A stretch of 64,000 nt of DNA. It comes from Diaporthe sp. PMI_573 (lineage: Eukaryota > Ascomycota > Sordariomycetes > Diaporthales > Diaporthaceae). The position numbers and the translations under genes are program-made. The stretch spans positions 62,001-126,000 of the forward strand of contig JAJTUP010000072.1 of the NCBI GenBank assembly GCA_021399435.1. The letters are read 5' to 3'. Within the stretch, counting starts at the first letter, position 1. Each line of letters starts with the position of its first letter. This document shows positions 12,028-22,913 of the stretch, piece by piece. The notes under the pieces were generated by a model. That model was not told the origin of the DNA. It worked only from the letters and a program-made list of their open reading frames with translations, and made no database searches.

Positions 12028-13500
12028 TGTGATGCCCATTCCCTTCCGCAGTGGGGATCCTATGTTCCATATCTGGGTGCCAATCCAGATCGCTCTGTTC
12101 TGTCGAGAAGGACTTGTTGCACGGACTGGCTTCAGTACAGTCGCTAACCGTACTCGCATCATCCTCATGGGCATGCCAGTTGCGACGCTTACGTGGTCTC
12201 CCGCGGCACTCCCAATCATCGTATATGTCCTCTTCGATGTCTGAACTCCCTCTCTTCTTGATGGCTGCTTCGGCCCTGATCTGCTGGTATAACCTGTTGA
12301 TCTCACTTCGGTCCCAATCAATCAATACCTGTTCGGCCTTGATTCGCTCGTAAATCATGTCCGTCCTATTCTGAGGGTTGTGCTCCTCGCGGGTACTGCT
12401 CTGCTTCCTCTTCTTGGGGCTGGCGCTCCTAAGACCCCCGCCCCCGTAAAGATCGTTAAGCTGATCACCCTGCAGTTCTTCAACCAGCCACTGCGGTGCC
12501 TTCCCCTGTTCCTTCTGAACATGCACAACAGCCCGCGAGATGGAGGAGGTGACGAACGGTTTTACCAACTGTATCAAGGTCCATGCAAAGTGTGCGAAGA
12601 CGTACTCACGCACACTTCTGCCAGGAAGACGCAGCTGGATGTTGTGGTATGAGTTATAGAATTCGGGTGCAAGTTTCGTATCAAGTACATGTGCGACGTA
12701 TTGATTTCCCTGGCCGAGGGATGGTTTGGGCGTGATCGTCCAGCCCCGATTGTCCAGCCACGTGTGAACATCAACCCGCAGTGGGATCAGGTTGGCTGAA
12801 TCCTCGGTGTCCCTCCTGTCTACACCATAGACACCCATCGAATTATTCGTGAACCAGCCGCCTGCCTCCTTTGGCACGAGGTGACCGTCCGTCTTGGAGT
12901 AGGAGGAGTCGGTAAGGACGCAGCGCTCGGAGGCGTGTTCGGGGTCCGGTATCGAGGGCCAATATTCGGGTATCTCGTCATGGGGGAACGCCCAGTCACG
13001 AAAAGAGGGAACTACAGGATACATTGGTTGGCCTAGGAAGGATTGTCAGTATGAGGATGCAAGGGTGCACATCGTCTGTTGAAGCGCGTACCGTCAATAA
13101 CAAAGTAGTAGGCCTTGGCCGTCAAGACATGGTCCAGGGATGTGTGCGGCCCAGCAGGTTGCTCTCCTTTCCTGTCTAAAGCAAGGCGGCCCATCCAAGC
13201 ATTGTTGGCGATGATCTGACAGCCCACGAGGGCAGTCGCATGATGCACGCCGAAGGTGGTCGGGCTGTCTGCTGGGGCTGGATCCACACGCTCGAGGGCA
13301 AAGAGGATGTTGTTCGGCGCGTCATAGCCAGGATGCAGGAACTTGATAACATCGGTGGCGCTAGAATGTATCCTGGTCGAGGCCGTCAACGACGGACGGA
13401 CAAGCATCGGGCCGGCCATTTCATAGTTGCAGATGTGGATGCAGTCGGAAGTTGACAGAGATGGCAGGCTTTGGGAAGTGCTTACTGAGGTAGTAAACAT
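12008..13500 (-). CDS. fungal HNH-nuclease-domain protein, C-terminus clipped
   Basis: Two exons on the minus strand: 13500-13092 and 13032-12008, with a 59-nt intron (13091-13033, GTACGC...CCTAG, branch-like TACTGAC). The splice joins YYFVIDG to QPMYPVVPSF in frame, giving 477 aa. The HNH core is visible as CVLTD, GHLVPKEAGGWF (first His), SANLIPLR (Asn) and VDVHTWLD (second His), followed by the QYVAHVLDTK...FAHFAWTLI block seen in fungal HNH proteins. The C-terminal part is charged and disordered. The last codons (MPIED) lie in antisense pogo sequence, so the original 3' end was lost. ATGs at 13419 and 13407 are alternative starts. The family's cellular role is not known to me. Confidence 0.7.
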
Positions 13501-14385
13501 GAACAATGAGGGTGGAGCGGCCACTAGCGGACCCTTGCCCTGGTCCTGTCAATCAGTTGTGCCTGCCGGCCCGCCGCCCGATGGCTCATGCCACCGCTTG
13601 GGTATCGCCAAGGCGCCCACGCCCTGGTTGGTTATCTGCTTGGACTCAACAAATTACTAGGTATGGACATCATCCACGTTCAAAATGAAGCCAGAGGCCG
13701 CCAGAGGACACGGATAGAGGATGGCCTGAGGTATGGCAAGCAATAACGTCTGGGTACAAGCAAGTTGAGTGCGCTGGGCCTGGTACCGCCGCTGGTGAAC
13801 ACGGGCTCTTGCTCCAGTGCACCACAATACTGGACCCAGGGGCAGAAGGAGGCGGGTTAGAATGTACGGAGTACCAGGGCGTGCACATGAGTTGTTGGCG
13901 TGCGTGTCAGCAGGAAAGCGGGAGGCACAGTACCGCCGGCACCGCAGTACGGAGTACCCGTGGGTCTTCCCCTCGGTTGCGCCACAGCCAAAATCGTGCC
14001 ACACGGGCGCGTTATTTTTTTTGGTGCAAAACACTAATAAAACTGAAACTTGACTGTGTCAACCACCATATTATCGCCGCCACCATATGCCAACTTCCGG
14101 ATATGGCAAAATTCCTGAAAGCACTCCTGAAAAGAGTAGACGAGGTTAAGGCTAAGCTGAAAAGCGAAAACGGACATCCAGGTCTACCGGGCGCTGAAAT
14201 CATCGCGTCTGCTACGGGAGATTGGCCGCGCAACCACAGCAAGCCCGACCAGCACTAAACTTAAGACTCAAGAAGACAACCTAGGCGCCTACCCGCACTG
14301 TTCCGCCGGTTCAGGCGGATGGGTCGGAGCTAGCAACGGCCTAGAAATTGACCCCAACGTCCGCAACCACCCTACCCCACCCCAC
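13501..14385. other. upstream region and unassigned sequence
   Basis: Contains the presumed promoter of the HNH gene. A short Lys-rich frame at 14103-14258 (MAKFLKALLKRVDEVKAK...) is of unknown origin. A GGGTGG/CCCACC-rich tract at 14370-14500 may be subterminal sequence of the hAT to its right. No convincing gene. Confidence 0.4.
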
Positions 14386-16617
14386 CAGAGCCTTTCGTGG
14401 GGTGGGGTGGGCGGATGACTAAGGCGGAGTCTCGGTGGGTGGGTGGGTGGTGGTCCACGAAACCCACGTAGGCCACGAAACCCACGATGGTGGGTTGGTG
14501 GGTTTATTTTGGTGTATCCTAATCTACCACAGGGATCTCTGCTATGTTGTCACTCTCATCCGTTCCAAATGCTTCCTCTGGTTCATCTAGCCAAACCATC
14601 GCCGCCTTCCGCTGCTGTCCCCCGTCTTCTGAGAGATTCATAAGGGCATCCACAGTCGCTGTCTCCATTTTATCAACCAGTCCGGTATCCAGCTCTGGGA
14701 TAAGACCGGAGCGATACCATGAGCGTAGGCACATACATATACCAACAATCATAGCATCGAGATTGTGCCTCTGTTGTGTAATCAATCGCCTGCCCGCTGA
14801 GAAAAGTCTCTCGCACTCGGCACTCATGGGCTGGACAGTGAGGAAATCCAGTGCCATTTCTGATAAGCGGGGATACTGGAAGCGGAGTCCATACCAGTAC
14901 TGGATGGGATCAGGGCAATATGCCATTTTCTGTGTCTCATCCGCACACCAGGTACTATACTCGTCGTTTCCACTGGCAACGCGGACAGCCCGCGCTTGTG
15001 ACCGCTCCTCTACAGCGCGTTTCTTGAAGGCATCATGCTCGAATGGATCGTGGTAGATGGGTCGCTTGTCTCCTAGAGACGGCGACGACGAGGTCGACGA
15101 GACCGGTCTCTGCTCTTTATGTTTATACTTCCGATCCCAAATATCTTGGACCGTGCCCATAGCACGTTCAACCCAGTCGGGATTGTCCCTCCATCTGTCC
15201 TGGAACCAACTCCATCGGTAGCCAGGATTAAGTGCCAGTGCAGCGTAATATATTGCCGTGTCGTCTAGTTCTGTGAACAAGTAGTTAGCTAGATGGAAAG
15301 TCGCAGATGAGAAGGAGAACGCAGCATGGAATTACTCACTTTTGTAATACTTTTCTAGCTTTTCCCAGGCCAAATTAATACCAATCCGGAATTGTTCTGG
15401 GTCAGGAAATGTGTCCGCCTCTCTTTTCTCTTTCTCGAGCATTCCCAGGATCTTCTCCATGCCCAAGACCACATCCCATATGTTGCCGTATGAACCCTCA
15501 TACCCATGGCGCCGGCGACGGACCTGACCATCACCCTCAAGGGTCTTAACGACTGTCTCATAGTGTTGGAGGATCTTTTCCAAGCGCCCGAGGGCAATCC
15601 AATCGTTATCTGTTAGTTTACCCTCTTCAAGAAGAATGCGAGGCGTCTTCTTTCCGGACTTGAGAGTACCTCTCGTGGTAGTATTCTCTTCCCTCCACTC
15701 CCGTCCGTATTCAAAGAGAACACGGTCGAGATATTTGCGCAGCTTAAGCGCTCGACGGATCATATATAGCTGAGACAACCAACGAGTATCGTTGTCTCGA
15801 ACACACTTGAGCGGCCGTACCTCCTCTTGTTGTTGCAGATGGCGGAGCCAGAAGGAGATGCGGTGGCTGTTATGGATATCGTAGACGAAATTATGAAGTT
15901 TCCCTATAAAAAACCCATAGTTATATAAGTATATATAGATTTGGGTGCGTGTGTGTGTGTGGCCATGAAGAGTCGGAAAGGGAACATGTATAGAGACGAC
16001 GATATAGCTTACCTACTGGACCTCGCTTTACCTAGTTTTTCCACTCTCTCTCTGAGAGTATTGATGCGCCGGTAGCCTTATCTTCAATTGCTTTAACAAA
16101 GTTCCCAAACAATAGGGCCTTGGCAGAGAGGTTGAGTATGTGCCCAAAGCAGCGGCCACGACGCTCCTTGCCCTCACCTTCCTCCCAGTCGAGGAGAGTC
16201 TCCAGCTCGTCCATTAAAGTGTCTATATTGTCAGCGTTATCCAGTATAGCGTAGCCAACCTTTTTTGAGATGCCAAAAGCATCCAGAACGCAGTAGACCT
16301 CCTCGGCGATGTTTTCGCCAGTGTGGCGCGCAGAAATTTCCGGCACGCCCAAAATAAGCTTGTGCGGCCGGCCAAATTCGTCGCGAAAGAAGCAGGCAAC
16401 CCCGTACAATGGAATCTTGTTAGGGGCAGTCCAGCCATCGTATAAGATATAAATCAAGCCGGGGGCATCAGCTAGTACCTTTGTAATAGTCTTCTTGTAT
16501 GTGGTCCACGCTGCAATGGCCTTGGCGCGTATAGTATTAGCTGTGAGGTGCGCATTGTGAGATCCGACTGCTGGGTTGAGATATTCGAAGATCCTGCGGA
16601 GGTCTGGATTCCTTTCT
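14386..16617 (-). pseudogene. hAT-C transposase, N-terminus missing, one frameshift
   Basis: Minus-strand hAT transposase. From about 16615: RRIFEYLNPAVGSHNAHLTA, then IYILYDGWTAPNKIPLYGV (catalytic block), HTGENIAEEVYCVLDAFGI, GRCFGHILNLSAKALLFG. A single-base change near 16040 breaks the frame (it would read on with one more A in a run of five). A probable intron follows (about 16012-15906, GTAAGC...TTATAG), then KLHNFVYDIH, DNDTRWLSQLY, a 69-nt intron at 15339-15271 (GTGAGT...TTCACAG), and the dimerisation block RLSEMALDFLTVQPMSAECERLFS, ending with TAG at 14519. The zinc-finger exon is absent. Repeated CCACGAAACCCAC motifs at 14455-14490 look like subterminal repeats. Otherwise well preserved. 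Confidence 0.8.
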
Positions 16618-17293
16618 GAGTATCAGAATCGATTAATTCAGTATCAAAAACATACTCTAGTCATTTAGATTCCAAACCTGGAACGTTGCAGCAATGGCTT
16701 AGGTCCCTGATTACTCGGGTCTCGAGGCGCAGTGGCAGGTGGACTGTCACAATTGGAACACCAATATCACTGCTACAAACCATCGCCAACCAGCACTTTC
16801 TAATCCTCCTCACTTCCTGAAACCCCTTACTAATGGGTATGAGACCTACGAGGATCTGAAGGCTGATTTAGACGAGGCTACGACCAATGCTGGGTGGCTG
16901 ACAGTCTCCTATAGTACGAAGCCCAATAGGCGAATGCTGGCATGTACCCGCGGAGCCCAGCGACCCTCAGCCGCCACCAAAAAAACACCTCAACGATCAA
17001 AGCCGGTTGCGAATGGCGAGGAATTGCACATAAGACGAAGCAGACATCTGGCAAGTGGAGGCTCGATTGAGTAATCGACTTCGTCGGGTCAAATAGTGTG
17101 TATTTAGTGCCCTCGAGCGTGTGGGAATAGTTCATGCTATGGGATAGGAATTATGCTGCCAGATGAGACCTAGTGTAGTTACATTATTTTTTTGTGTGGC
17201 GAACCCATAGTCAAAATAAATTCGAGCACTGGGGCTGCATGATTAGTCAGAAATGGGTGCGCGGAATCCGATTTTGGGTGCGCGAATATCCGC
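16618..17293 (+). mobile_element. MULE-1: truncated Mutator-like element
   Basis: Similar to the complete MULE at 19864-20895. The common parts are the leader near 16640-16690, the coding start (GLEAQWQVDCHNWNTNITA), and the right end at 17230-17293 (GCATGATTAGTCA ... GCGCGAATATCCGC). In this copy the frame starts at ATG 16694 but the third codon is TAG, where a CAG is expected. The rest is open to 17074 and encodes a FAR1-like N-terminal module (EDLKADLDEATTNAGWLTVSY then ACTRG). The left TIR is missing; the element abuts hAT-C. Confidence 0.6.
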
Positions 17294-17869
17294 CTTAGAA
17301 ATTAAGTTCTACTGTATGACTGGACGGGACTTGACAATCATTGGAAGCGGCTTGCGATGAACACGCTGCACTGCTCCATTCGCCCAGTCTGAGAGTATTG
17401 TAAAGCTGTCAGCCATTCACGACCTGTTGTATGGTCTTTGTGAATAAGAGTTGTGAAAGGGTTGTGTAAGCCCCAATTCGAAGACCTGCATCTAATCGAG
17501 GTGGTGAGCGGACTTGGAGAGTGTGCACAGCAATTTGATGCAGGCAGGGCAAAGGGCAGGGCAAAAGGAGGATGGACTGGCCGCGTCCATTATTACGGAC
17601 AACATTGCGCGATACCACCTGGATCCGTTCTATACAGAATGCTGGGCATTCGGTCTACTTGTCTAGGCGACAAGCACGACGAGACAAGTGGGCGACGATA
17701 CGAGCACCAAAATGAGTGGGGTCACTACAGTGTACACGCGGACGGCAACGTTGCTAGGCAACACAGATGCATCCACACACAGGACTCGACGGATTCGACG
17801 AATAAACATCCTCAAAGCAGCGGCTGAGGTGTGTATAGGACAGCAGTCTCTGTCATGCCTACTTGGGGT
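17294..17869. other. no supported feature
   Basis: A 124-codon plus-strand frame at 17453-17827 has unusual composition and no recognisable motif; I do not call it a gene. Confidence 0.4.
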
Positions 17870-18184
17870 TTAGTGAGGTGAGGTACTGGGTACGCGTTTC
17901 CTACCGTAAACCTGGCCAAGGTGCCAGTGAGGATACAATGCAGAAAGACTCTGGATAGTCTCGCTGCCTAGAGGAGCTCCGCCAGTGTAGACAAACCGGA
18001 CGCTACTGAGATCAAACTTTCTGCACTTTTCGTAGTTGGATAACATCTGAACTAGAATCGGGGGAACAATATTCAGTTGCTCGATTTTGAACCACTGGAT
18101 GGCCATGAGAAACGTGTTGAGCTGAAAATTAGGCAGACCAATGACTTCATCACTGCGATACGGTGCAACGTGTGCTTGCGATTT
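17870..18184 (-). pseudogene. fragment of an AMP-forming acyl-CoA synthetase/ligase
   Basis: The minus frame from about 18180 to 17910 reads a piece of an adenylate-forming enzyme: LNTFLMAIQWFKIEQLNIVPPI (the short-chain, N-terminal-domain region), then LSSVRFVYTGGAPLGSETIQ (the typical GGAPL step) and HLGQVYG, where family members continue with the MTE of motif A5. The match ends right there. About 90 of some 550 residues are present. It is joined directly to the 3' end of the F-box-like gene. This is a captured or deletion-derived scrap, not a gene. Confidence 0.75.
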
Positions 18185-19770
18185 TCCACAAAGGGGCCTG
18201 CCACGATGCTCCACCGATCGTCAAGTCTGAACTTGCGCAGGCAGTAGGAGCGAAATTTTCGTGATACGACCAAGCAGGTCTTCCACGTGTCGTAGTTGAT
18301 AAAGTCTAGAATCCGGTCGTGCAGTTCAGACGGGAGGATGATTGGGAACTTGGACTCTGCGCCGCCGCTCGCGGCGACTTCGGAGGAGTTGACGAGCGGG
18401 AGAATGACTGACGACTTGGACGCTGCGCGGCGGCTCGCCGCGACTTCGAAGAAGTTGACGAGCGCCATGAGTCCAGGGAATTGATCTCGTAGTCTTTCCA
18501 CGCTCCCCGTGCAGTTTGACCGCATGATGAGCTCGCCGCGCTGACGCTGGATATCCATGTTGGGCTTAAGTTCTGGCCGCTCGCGCGGATGTGTGCTCAC
18601 ACAATACTCCGCGAGCAGAGGCGAAAGATTGACTGCTTTGCTCACTTCGACGAATGGCTCGTCGTCGTCAAAGAACACTTCCACAAAGGCCACTTTGAAA
18701 AGCGACAGGACGATTATCTGAAAACTCGCCCGCCCCTGTTTTATGCCCCAGGTAATGGCGTTCGTGATGGCCTCGCCATCTACCACTAATGTAAGGCTGA
18801 CAAGCACGTCCTCGAGCCAGTACATCGTCTCCATGGGCGATGCTCCTGGGGGGTCGCCCGGCCGATGAGACATAGAGCCAAACTCCAGCAACGGAGCGCA
18901 ATCGCCTGCCCACTTTTCATCAAGCCATCCAGAGGACTTCGGAAGGTGGCTCGAGTTGCAGCCAAACCAGGCGCAACGTCGAGGGTTACACTGCTGAGGG
19001 GGGAAGGAATGGAATTTAGCCTGGCCAGATGCAATTGAGACGAAGGCAAAGGCCAACTCTCGAAAAGGAAACGAGTCCGGGCTCCACTCCTTCCCAAATC
19101 GAATGATTGTGTTCTTGTATTCGATAAGCGTATTGGCTAGAACGTGTGTAAGAAATACCTTTCGCGCGTCTGTGGTGTCGGTCTTTGGAGTTACCACGTC
19201 GAAGATATAACCGATCTCCTGGTTCCGTTTGGGGAGCTCTAAAGCCGGGGAGGCCATATGCTCTTCTGGGCAAATGTCGAGCGAGATGGTGGGCTTGTCT
19301 GGGTAGATGCTATCCGCGATCGCCCGGAGCCAGAGGTCGTCCTGGCACGGAATGTTTCCCAGCTGCCAGTGTATGCTGAAGTTCATCGTGAGAACCTCAC
19401 GATCAAGGTCAATGATGTAGAAGTATTCGGCATCATGATCGTCCAGCCGCGGCAACTCTGATGGGAGCTCCTCGAACTCGTGAAACAGCGAATAGTCGGG
19501 CTTGGACCCGTCGCGGATCTCGTAGACGTGTTGATTGAGGACGCGTTCCTTGGCCGCATACTCGGCTCGCATCGATTTGAGCCATTCTGCGGACAGTCAG
19601 AATAGCACATTGCATGGATGATTCAACGGCGTACTCTGATACTCCACAGGGTCGAGGGGAATGCTCGCGACAATTTTGGCGCCGAGACCCTCGAAGTAGC
19701 TGTCGTACTGGTTCTGCCGAATGTAGTAGCGCCCACGGAATCGCACTATCTTGAGGCCTCGAGTTCCCAT
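18185..19770 (-). CDS. fungal F-box-like protein, 3' end replaced
   Basis: The ATG at 19770 starts MGTRGLKIVRFRGRYYIRQN, a conserved start of a fungal family of unknown function. A 48-nt intron (19634-19587, GTACGC...CCGCAG) joins ...PVEYQ to KWLKSMRAEY in frame. The long second exon contains a Cys-containing HxPPQQCNPRRCAWFGC segment and, near the end, an F-box-like helix set (LPSELHDRILDF then WKTCLVVSRKFRSYCLRKF). F-box proteins usually link targets to SCF ubiquitin ligases; that role is inferred only. After about 18185 the frame enters the ligase fragment and stops at 18073, so the natural C-terminus is lost and a foreign tail of about 35 residues would be added. A direct repeat in the Ser/Ala-rich linker (VNFFEVAASRRAASK / VNSSEVAASGGAESK) is notable. 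Confidence 0.6.
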
Positions 19771-19863
19771 TGCGATATGGGTGAAGATTGCGATGCTCCT
19801 CCGGGCCTTTCGTGATACGGTTCCTTTGCAGGTAGTTGATGGAATGGCACGCCTAATAAATGT

Positions 19864-20895
19864 GAATGCGGATATTCGCGCCCAAAAAAATGGATGGTAC
19901 GCCCAAATTCATGACTAATCACGCTGCAGCCAATCAGATCGCTCCATTTCACATCGCTTCACCACCCATCATGGTGCGTTTTGCAGCCTCAACCATATAC
20001 ACTGCAAAACCTCCTCTGCCCACCAACGTAAAACCACCCACCCACCATCAACGTATCGTGATATCAATTAAACGCTTCGCGGAATTGTTTAATTCGGTAT
20101 CGAAAACATACCCTAGCCGGTCAAAATCAAACCTGGGTCGTTATGGCGATGTCAGAAGTCCCTGATTACTCAGGGCTCGAGGCGCAGTGGCAGGTCGATT
20201 GTTACAACTGGAACACTAATATTACCGCCATAAACTATTGCCGCCCAGTACTTTCCAACCCTCCTATGTTTTTGAAACTTTTTAATGATGGGTATAATAC
20301 TTATGAGGACCTTAAGGCTGATTTAGACGAGACTAATGGCTGGTGGTCGGGCTTATAAAGCAAAGCAACTGCCAGCCTTAGAAGCGAAAAGCCAAAGGCA
20401 TGGCGTTGCCGGCGGCTATACCCTCAAGCTTAAGGCCAACGGCTAAAAAGCAGCAGACGGGGGCATAGAGGACTATTAACCAGCTGCTATGTGTAGACCT
20501 TACGGCTGACGATGTTGATGGCGACGAGGGCGACGAGGGCGGCGAGGGCGCCAAGGAAACGCAGGACGAGATTATCGCCGTAATGCCTGGCTTTGTTGAC
20601 TTACTATTCGACTAGCTGGGTCATGTAGGCGACGATATGGGCAACGTTTGCCAATACTTGGGTCTAATAGTGCTTAATTTGCTTGATTTGGGCAACGTTT
20701 ACCAACACTTGGGTCTAATAGTGCTTATTTGGTGCCCTTAAGTGTGTGGGAATAGTGGCATGGTGCAGTATGTTAGTCCATTAATTATTTGTATGGCAGA
20801 CCCAGAGTGTTTTTTAATTTGGGCACACGGGGCGGCATGATTAGTCATGAATTTGGGCGTACCATCCATTTTTTTGGGCGCGAATATCCGCATTC
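19864..20895. mobile_element. MULE-2: non-autonomous Mutator-like element with 58-bp TIRs
   Basis: The ends are inverted repeats of about 58 bp, starting GAATGCGGATATTCGCGCCC and ending CATGACTAATCA at the left, with the exact complement at the right. They are flanked by an 8-bp direct duplication ATAAATGT (19856-19863 and 20896-20903). The 1032-bp element holds only a 71-codon frame (20143-20358) with the same N-terminal module as MULE-1, followed by stops. No transposase catalytic core is present, so movement would need a helper. Perfect TIRs and TSD suggest a recent insertion. Confidence 0.85.
20143..20358 (+). pseudogene. MULE N-terminal module remnant
   Basis: Encodes MAMSEVPDYSGLEAQWQVD and continues to EDLKADLDETNGWW, homologous to MULE-1 at 16694-17074. 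It then stops where MULE-1 continues into a FAR1-like Cys motif. Only the leader of the transposase is left. Confidence 0.55.
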
Positions 20896-20903
20896 ATAAA
20901 TGT

Positions 20904-21447
20904 TGAGCGTTGCCACGGTACGCGCCGCGGGTCGTGCCGTGGTCCAACCGCGAAAAGCAAGCTCAGGCCATTGTGGCTCGTGCCTACGGCAGCGGAGCAC
21001 GCTACTCACGTGCACTCCTCGAGCAAATGGCCTGAGTGCCGTGTCAATGATTTTGGGCCTGAGTCAAGATGGACACAACGCGTGCCTAATAACACAATAG
21101 ATCTGTAAACCCTGACCAACAGAAGCATTATACAATGCTCGATAGCAATTTACTGATTTTTAACTATGTTTCCTCTTCGCTTCGTGGGCTATTCGGCGGA
21201 AGAGTGGCAGGATTGGTGATTGTGTCAAAGTCTTTGTCAACCGCATATCAGAGTTTTCCGTAAGATACAGGCGGACGGGTGTCACAAAAATGGATCTCTA
21301 GACGGAGCACGGCTTTGCGCACAGCACAGTGAAATTGAGGCCAAATATAAAATGCTTTGATGCGGCTATTAATGGATATGGACAAGAGTGATACTTCGGA
21401 GGCGCGAAAATTGTCGACTTAGCCAGTGTAAGCACCATGACAGAATC
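20904..21447. other. spacer between MULE-2 and the Tc1-like element
   Basis: No gene seen. It contains the 81-bp inverted copy of the Tc1-like element's target site, listed separately. Confidence 0.5.
20956..21036. repeat. inverted 'empty-site' copy of the Tc1-like element's flanks
   Basis: Positions 20956-20980 are the exact reverse complement of 25427-25451 (right flank of the Tc1-like element). Positions 20979-21036 are the exact reverse complement of 21448-21505 (left flank). The two pieces overlap by CG at 20979-20980, the dinucleotide that also borders the element on both sides. The segment thus reads as the uninterrupted target. Confidence 0.85.
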
Positions 21448-21505
21448 CTCAGGCCATTTGCTCGAGGAGTGCACGTGAGTAGCGTGCTCCGCTGCCGTAG
21501 GCACG

Positions 21506-21571
21506 CTGTCCGTTGCAATCCGTGAGTCGCGACTGGCAGGGATCCGGGTGGCACGGGCCACAGGCAAAAAA
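21506..21571. repeat. left terminal inverted repeat of the Tc1-like element
   Basis: Matches the reverse complement of about 25363-25426 with a few mismatches and a small length difference in the middle. The outer 28 nt are identical. Confidence 0.75.
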
Positions 21572-21662
21572 AAGCGTGATTCCGTGTTGACCAGATCCCC
21601 TCGGTCAGCCTCTTGATCATCAAAATCATCGTGAACTTTGTTATTCTGGTGTTGTGCCCGTT

Positions 21663-22715
21663 ATGCCTCTTCATGGTGTACATCTCTCGCACTGGCAGCG
21701 GGCTAAGATGGAACTGCTGCTGCAGGGCGGCGTTGATAACGAGGCTATCGCTGAATATAGCGGATGCTCTCGCCGCAGCCCCCAGCGCAACCGGAAGAAA
21801 TGGGCCATCACAGGAAGCCTAGAGGTGAAGCAATCGTATGCTGGCAGACAGCTGATGAAGCCGTATCACGAGGAGGTTCGTTATTTCTCGTTGCCCTGCT
21901 TATACGTACGTTAGCTAACAGCTGTGCAACAGAGGACCAAGGAGTTCCTAACCCACAAGCCCGACTCTGACCTTCAAGAAATCTGCGATTTCCTATACTG
22001 GGAACACGATCTCGAGATCTCGAGATCTACCGTTTCGCGCCACCTCAAGGCCATCGGGTGGTCTAACAAGAAGATGCGCCTGATTGCCGCCCAGCGCAAT
22101 GAAGACCTCCGCGAGAGCTGGATTGAAGACCTCCAACAATATAGACCAGACCAGCTGGTGTACCTTGACGAGAGTGGTTGTGATAAAAGAGATGGCGCTC
22201 GAAGATATGGCTGGGCACCGTTGGGCTCAACACCAGAGATGAGATCTCGGCTAGAACGAGGGCAGAGGTATCACCTCCTCCCTGCCCTCGCGATCGACGG
22301 ACTGCTTGATGCCTTCGTATACCCAGGGCAATCTAGTCTTGATGGGTTCGTGGTGTGGATTCGTGATCGCGTGCTGCCCAAATGTACTCGTTTCCCTGGC
22401 CCACGATCAGTCCTCATACTAGACAACGCCTCGTGGCACCATTGCCAACAGCTGAAGGATCTTTGTGATGCAGCGGGCGTTCTATTGATATATCTGCCGC
22501 CATATTCTCCTGATCTGAACCCTATAGAAGCCTTCTTTAAGGACTTCAAAGCTTTGCTGAAGAAAACGTACCGCGAGAAGTATGGCGACTCGAATTCTTG
22601 TGAGGAGTTTATGGCGTTCCTAGAGGGCACAGCGTGGGCTGTCAGTGCTAGAAGGAAGGCAATCAGGGGGCATTTCTGTGCTGCGAGGGTTAATTTCGAA
22701 GGAAGCTGCGGTTGA
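21663..22715 (+). CDS. Tc1/mariner-like transposase, DD34E, 331 aa
   Basis: Exons 21663-21875 and 21933-22715 are joined across a 57-nt intron (GTTCGT...CAACAG), giving 331 aa from the ATG at 21663. Residues 1-70 form an HTH region (EAIAEYSGCSRRSPQRNRKK) and about 85-115 a second HTH (STVSRHLKAIGWSNKK). The catalytic triad is D150 (YLDESGCDKRDGARRYGW), D235 (LILDNASWHH) and E270 (PPYSPDLNPIEAFF); 34 residues separate the last two, so DD34E. This is the DDE_3/IS630-Tc1 fold that cuts and pastes DNA at TIRs. Length and motifs are complete. It shares the element with the convergent 762-aa gene; the two stops are about 200 bp apart. Confidence 0.85.
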
Positions 22716-22913
22716 AGGAACTGTATAAGGTGCTAACAGAAGGAAGGTAGTTCATAAGATCAGCTGTTTGGGTTGATAATTCTGTTTATATAGAGGCTAC
22801 AGCTAGAATAATATCGTGAAATCGTATCTTGTTACAGAACAAACGGTCTTGAGCTTAAATACTGACTGCTAATTAATTTGGCACGAAATACAGCTATCGC
22901 TACCTTCTCTCTG

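Noticed and set aside
13657..14034. Minus-strand frames upstream of the HNH gene
   Set aside because: Cys/Ser/Pro-rich composition without motif; several overlapping frames on both strands look equally open because of local GC content.
17453..17827. 124-codon plus-strand frame
   Set aside because: No motif, odd composition, no splice-consistent neighbours; likely chance.
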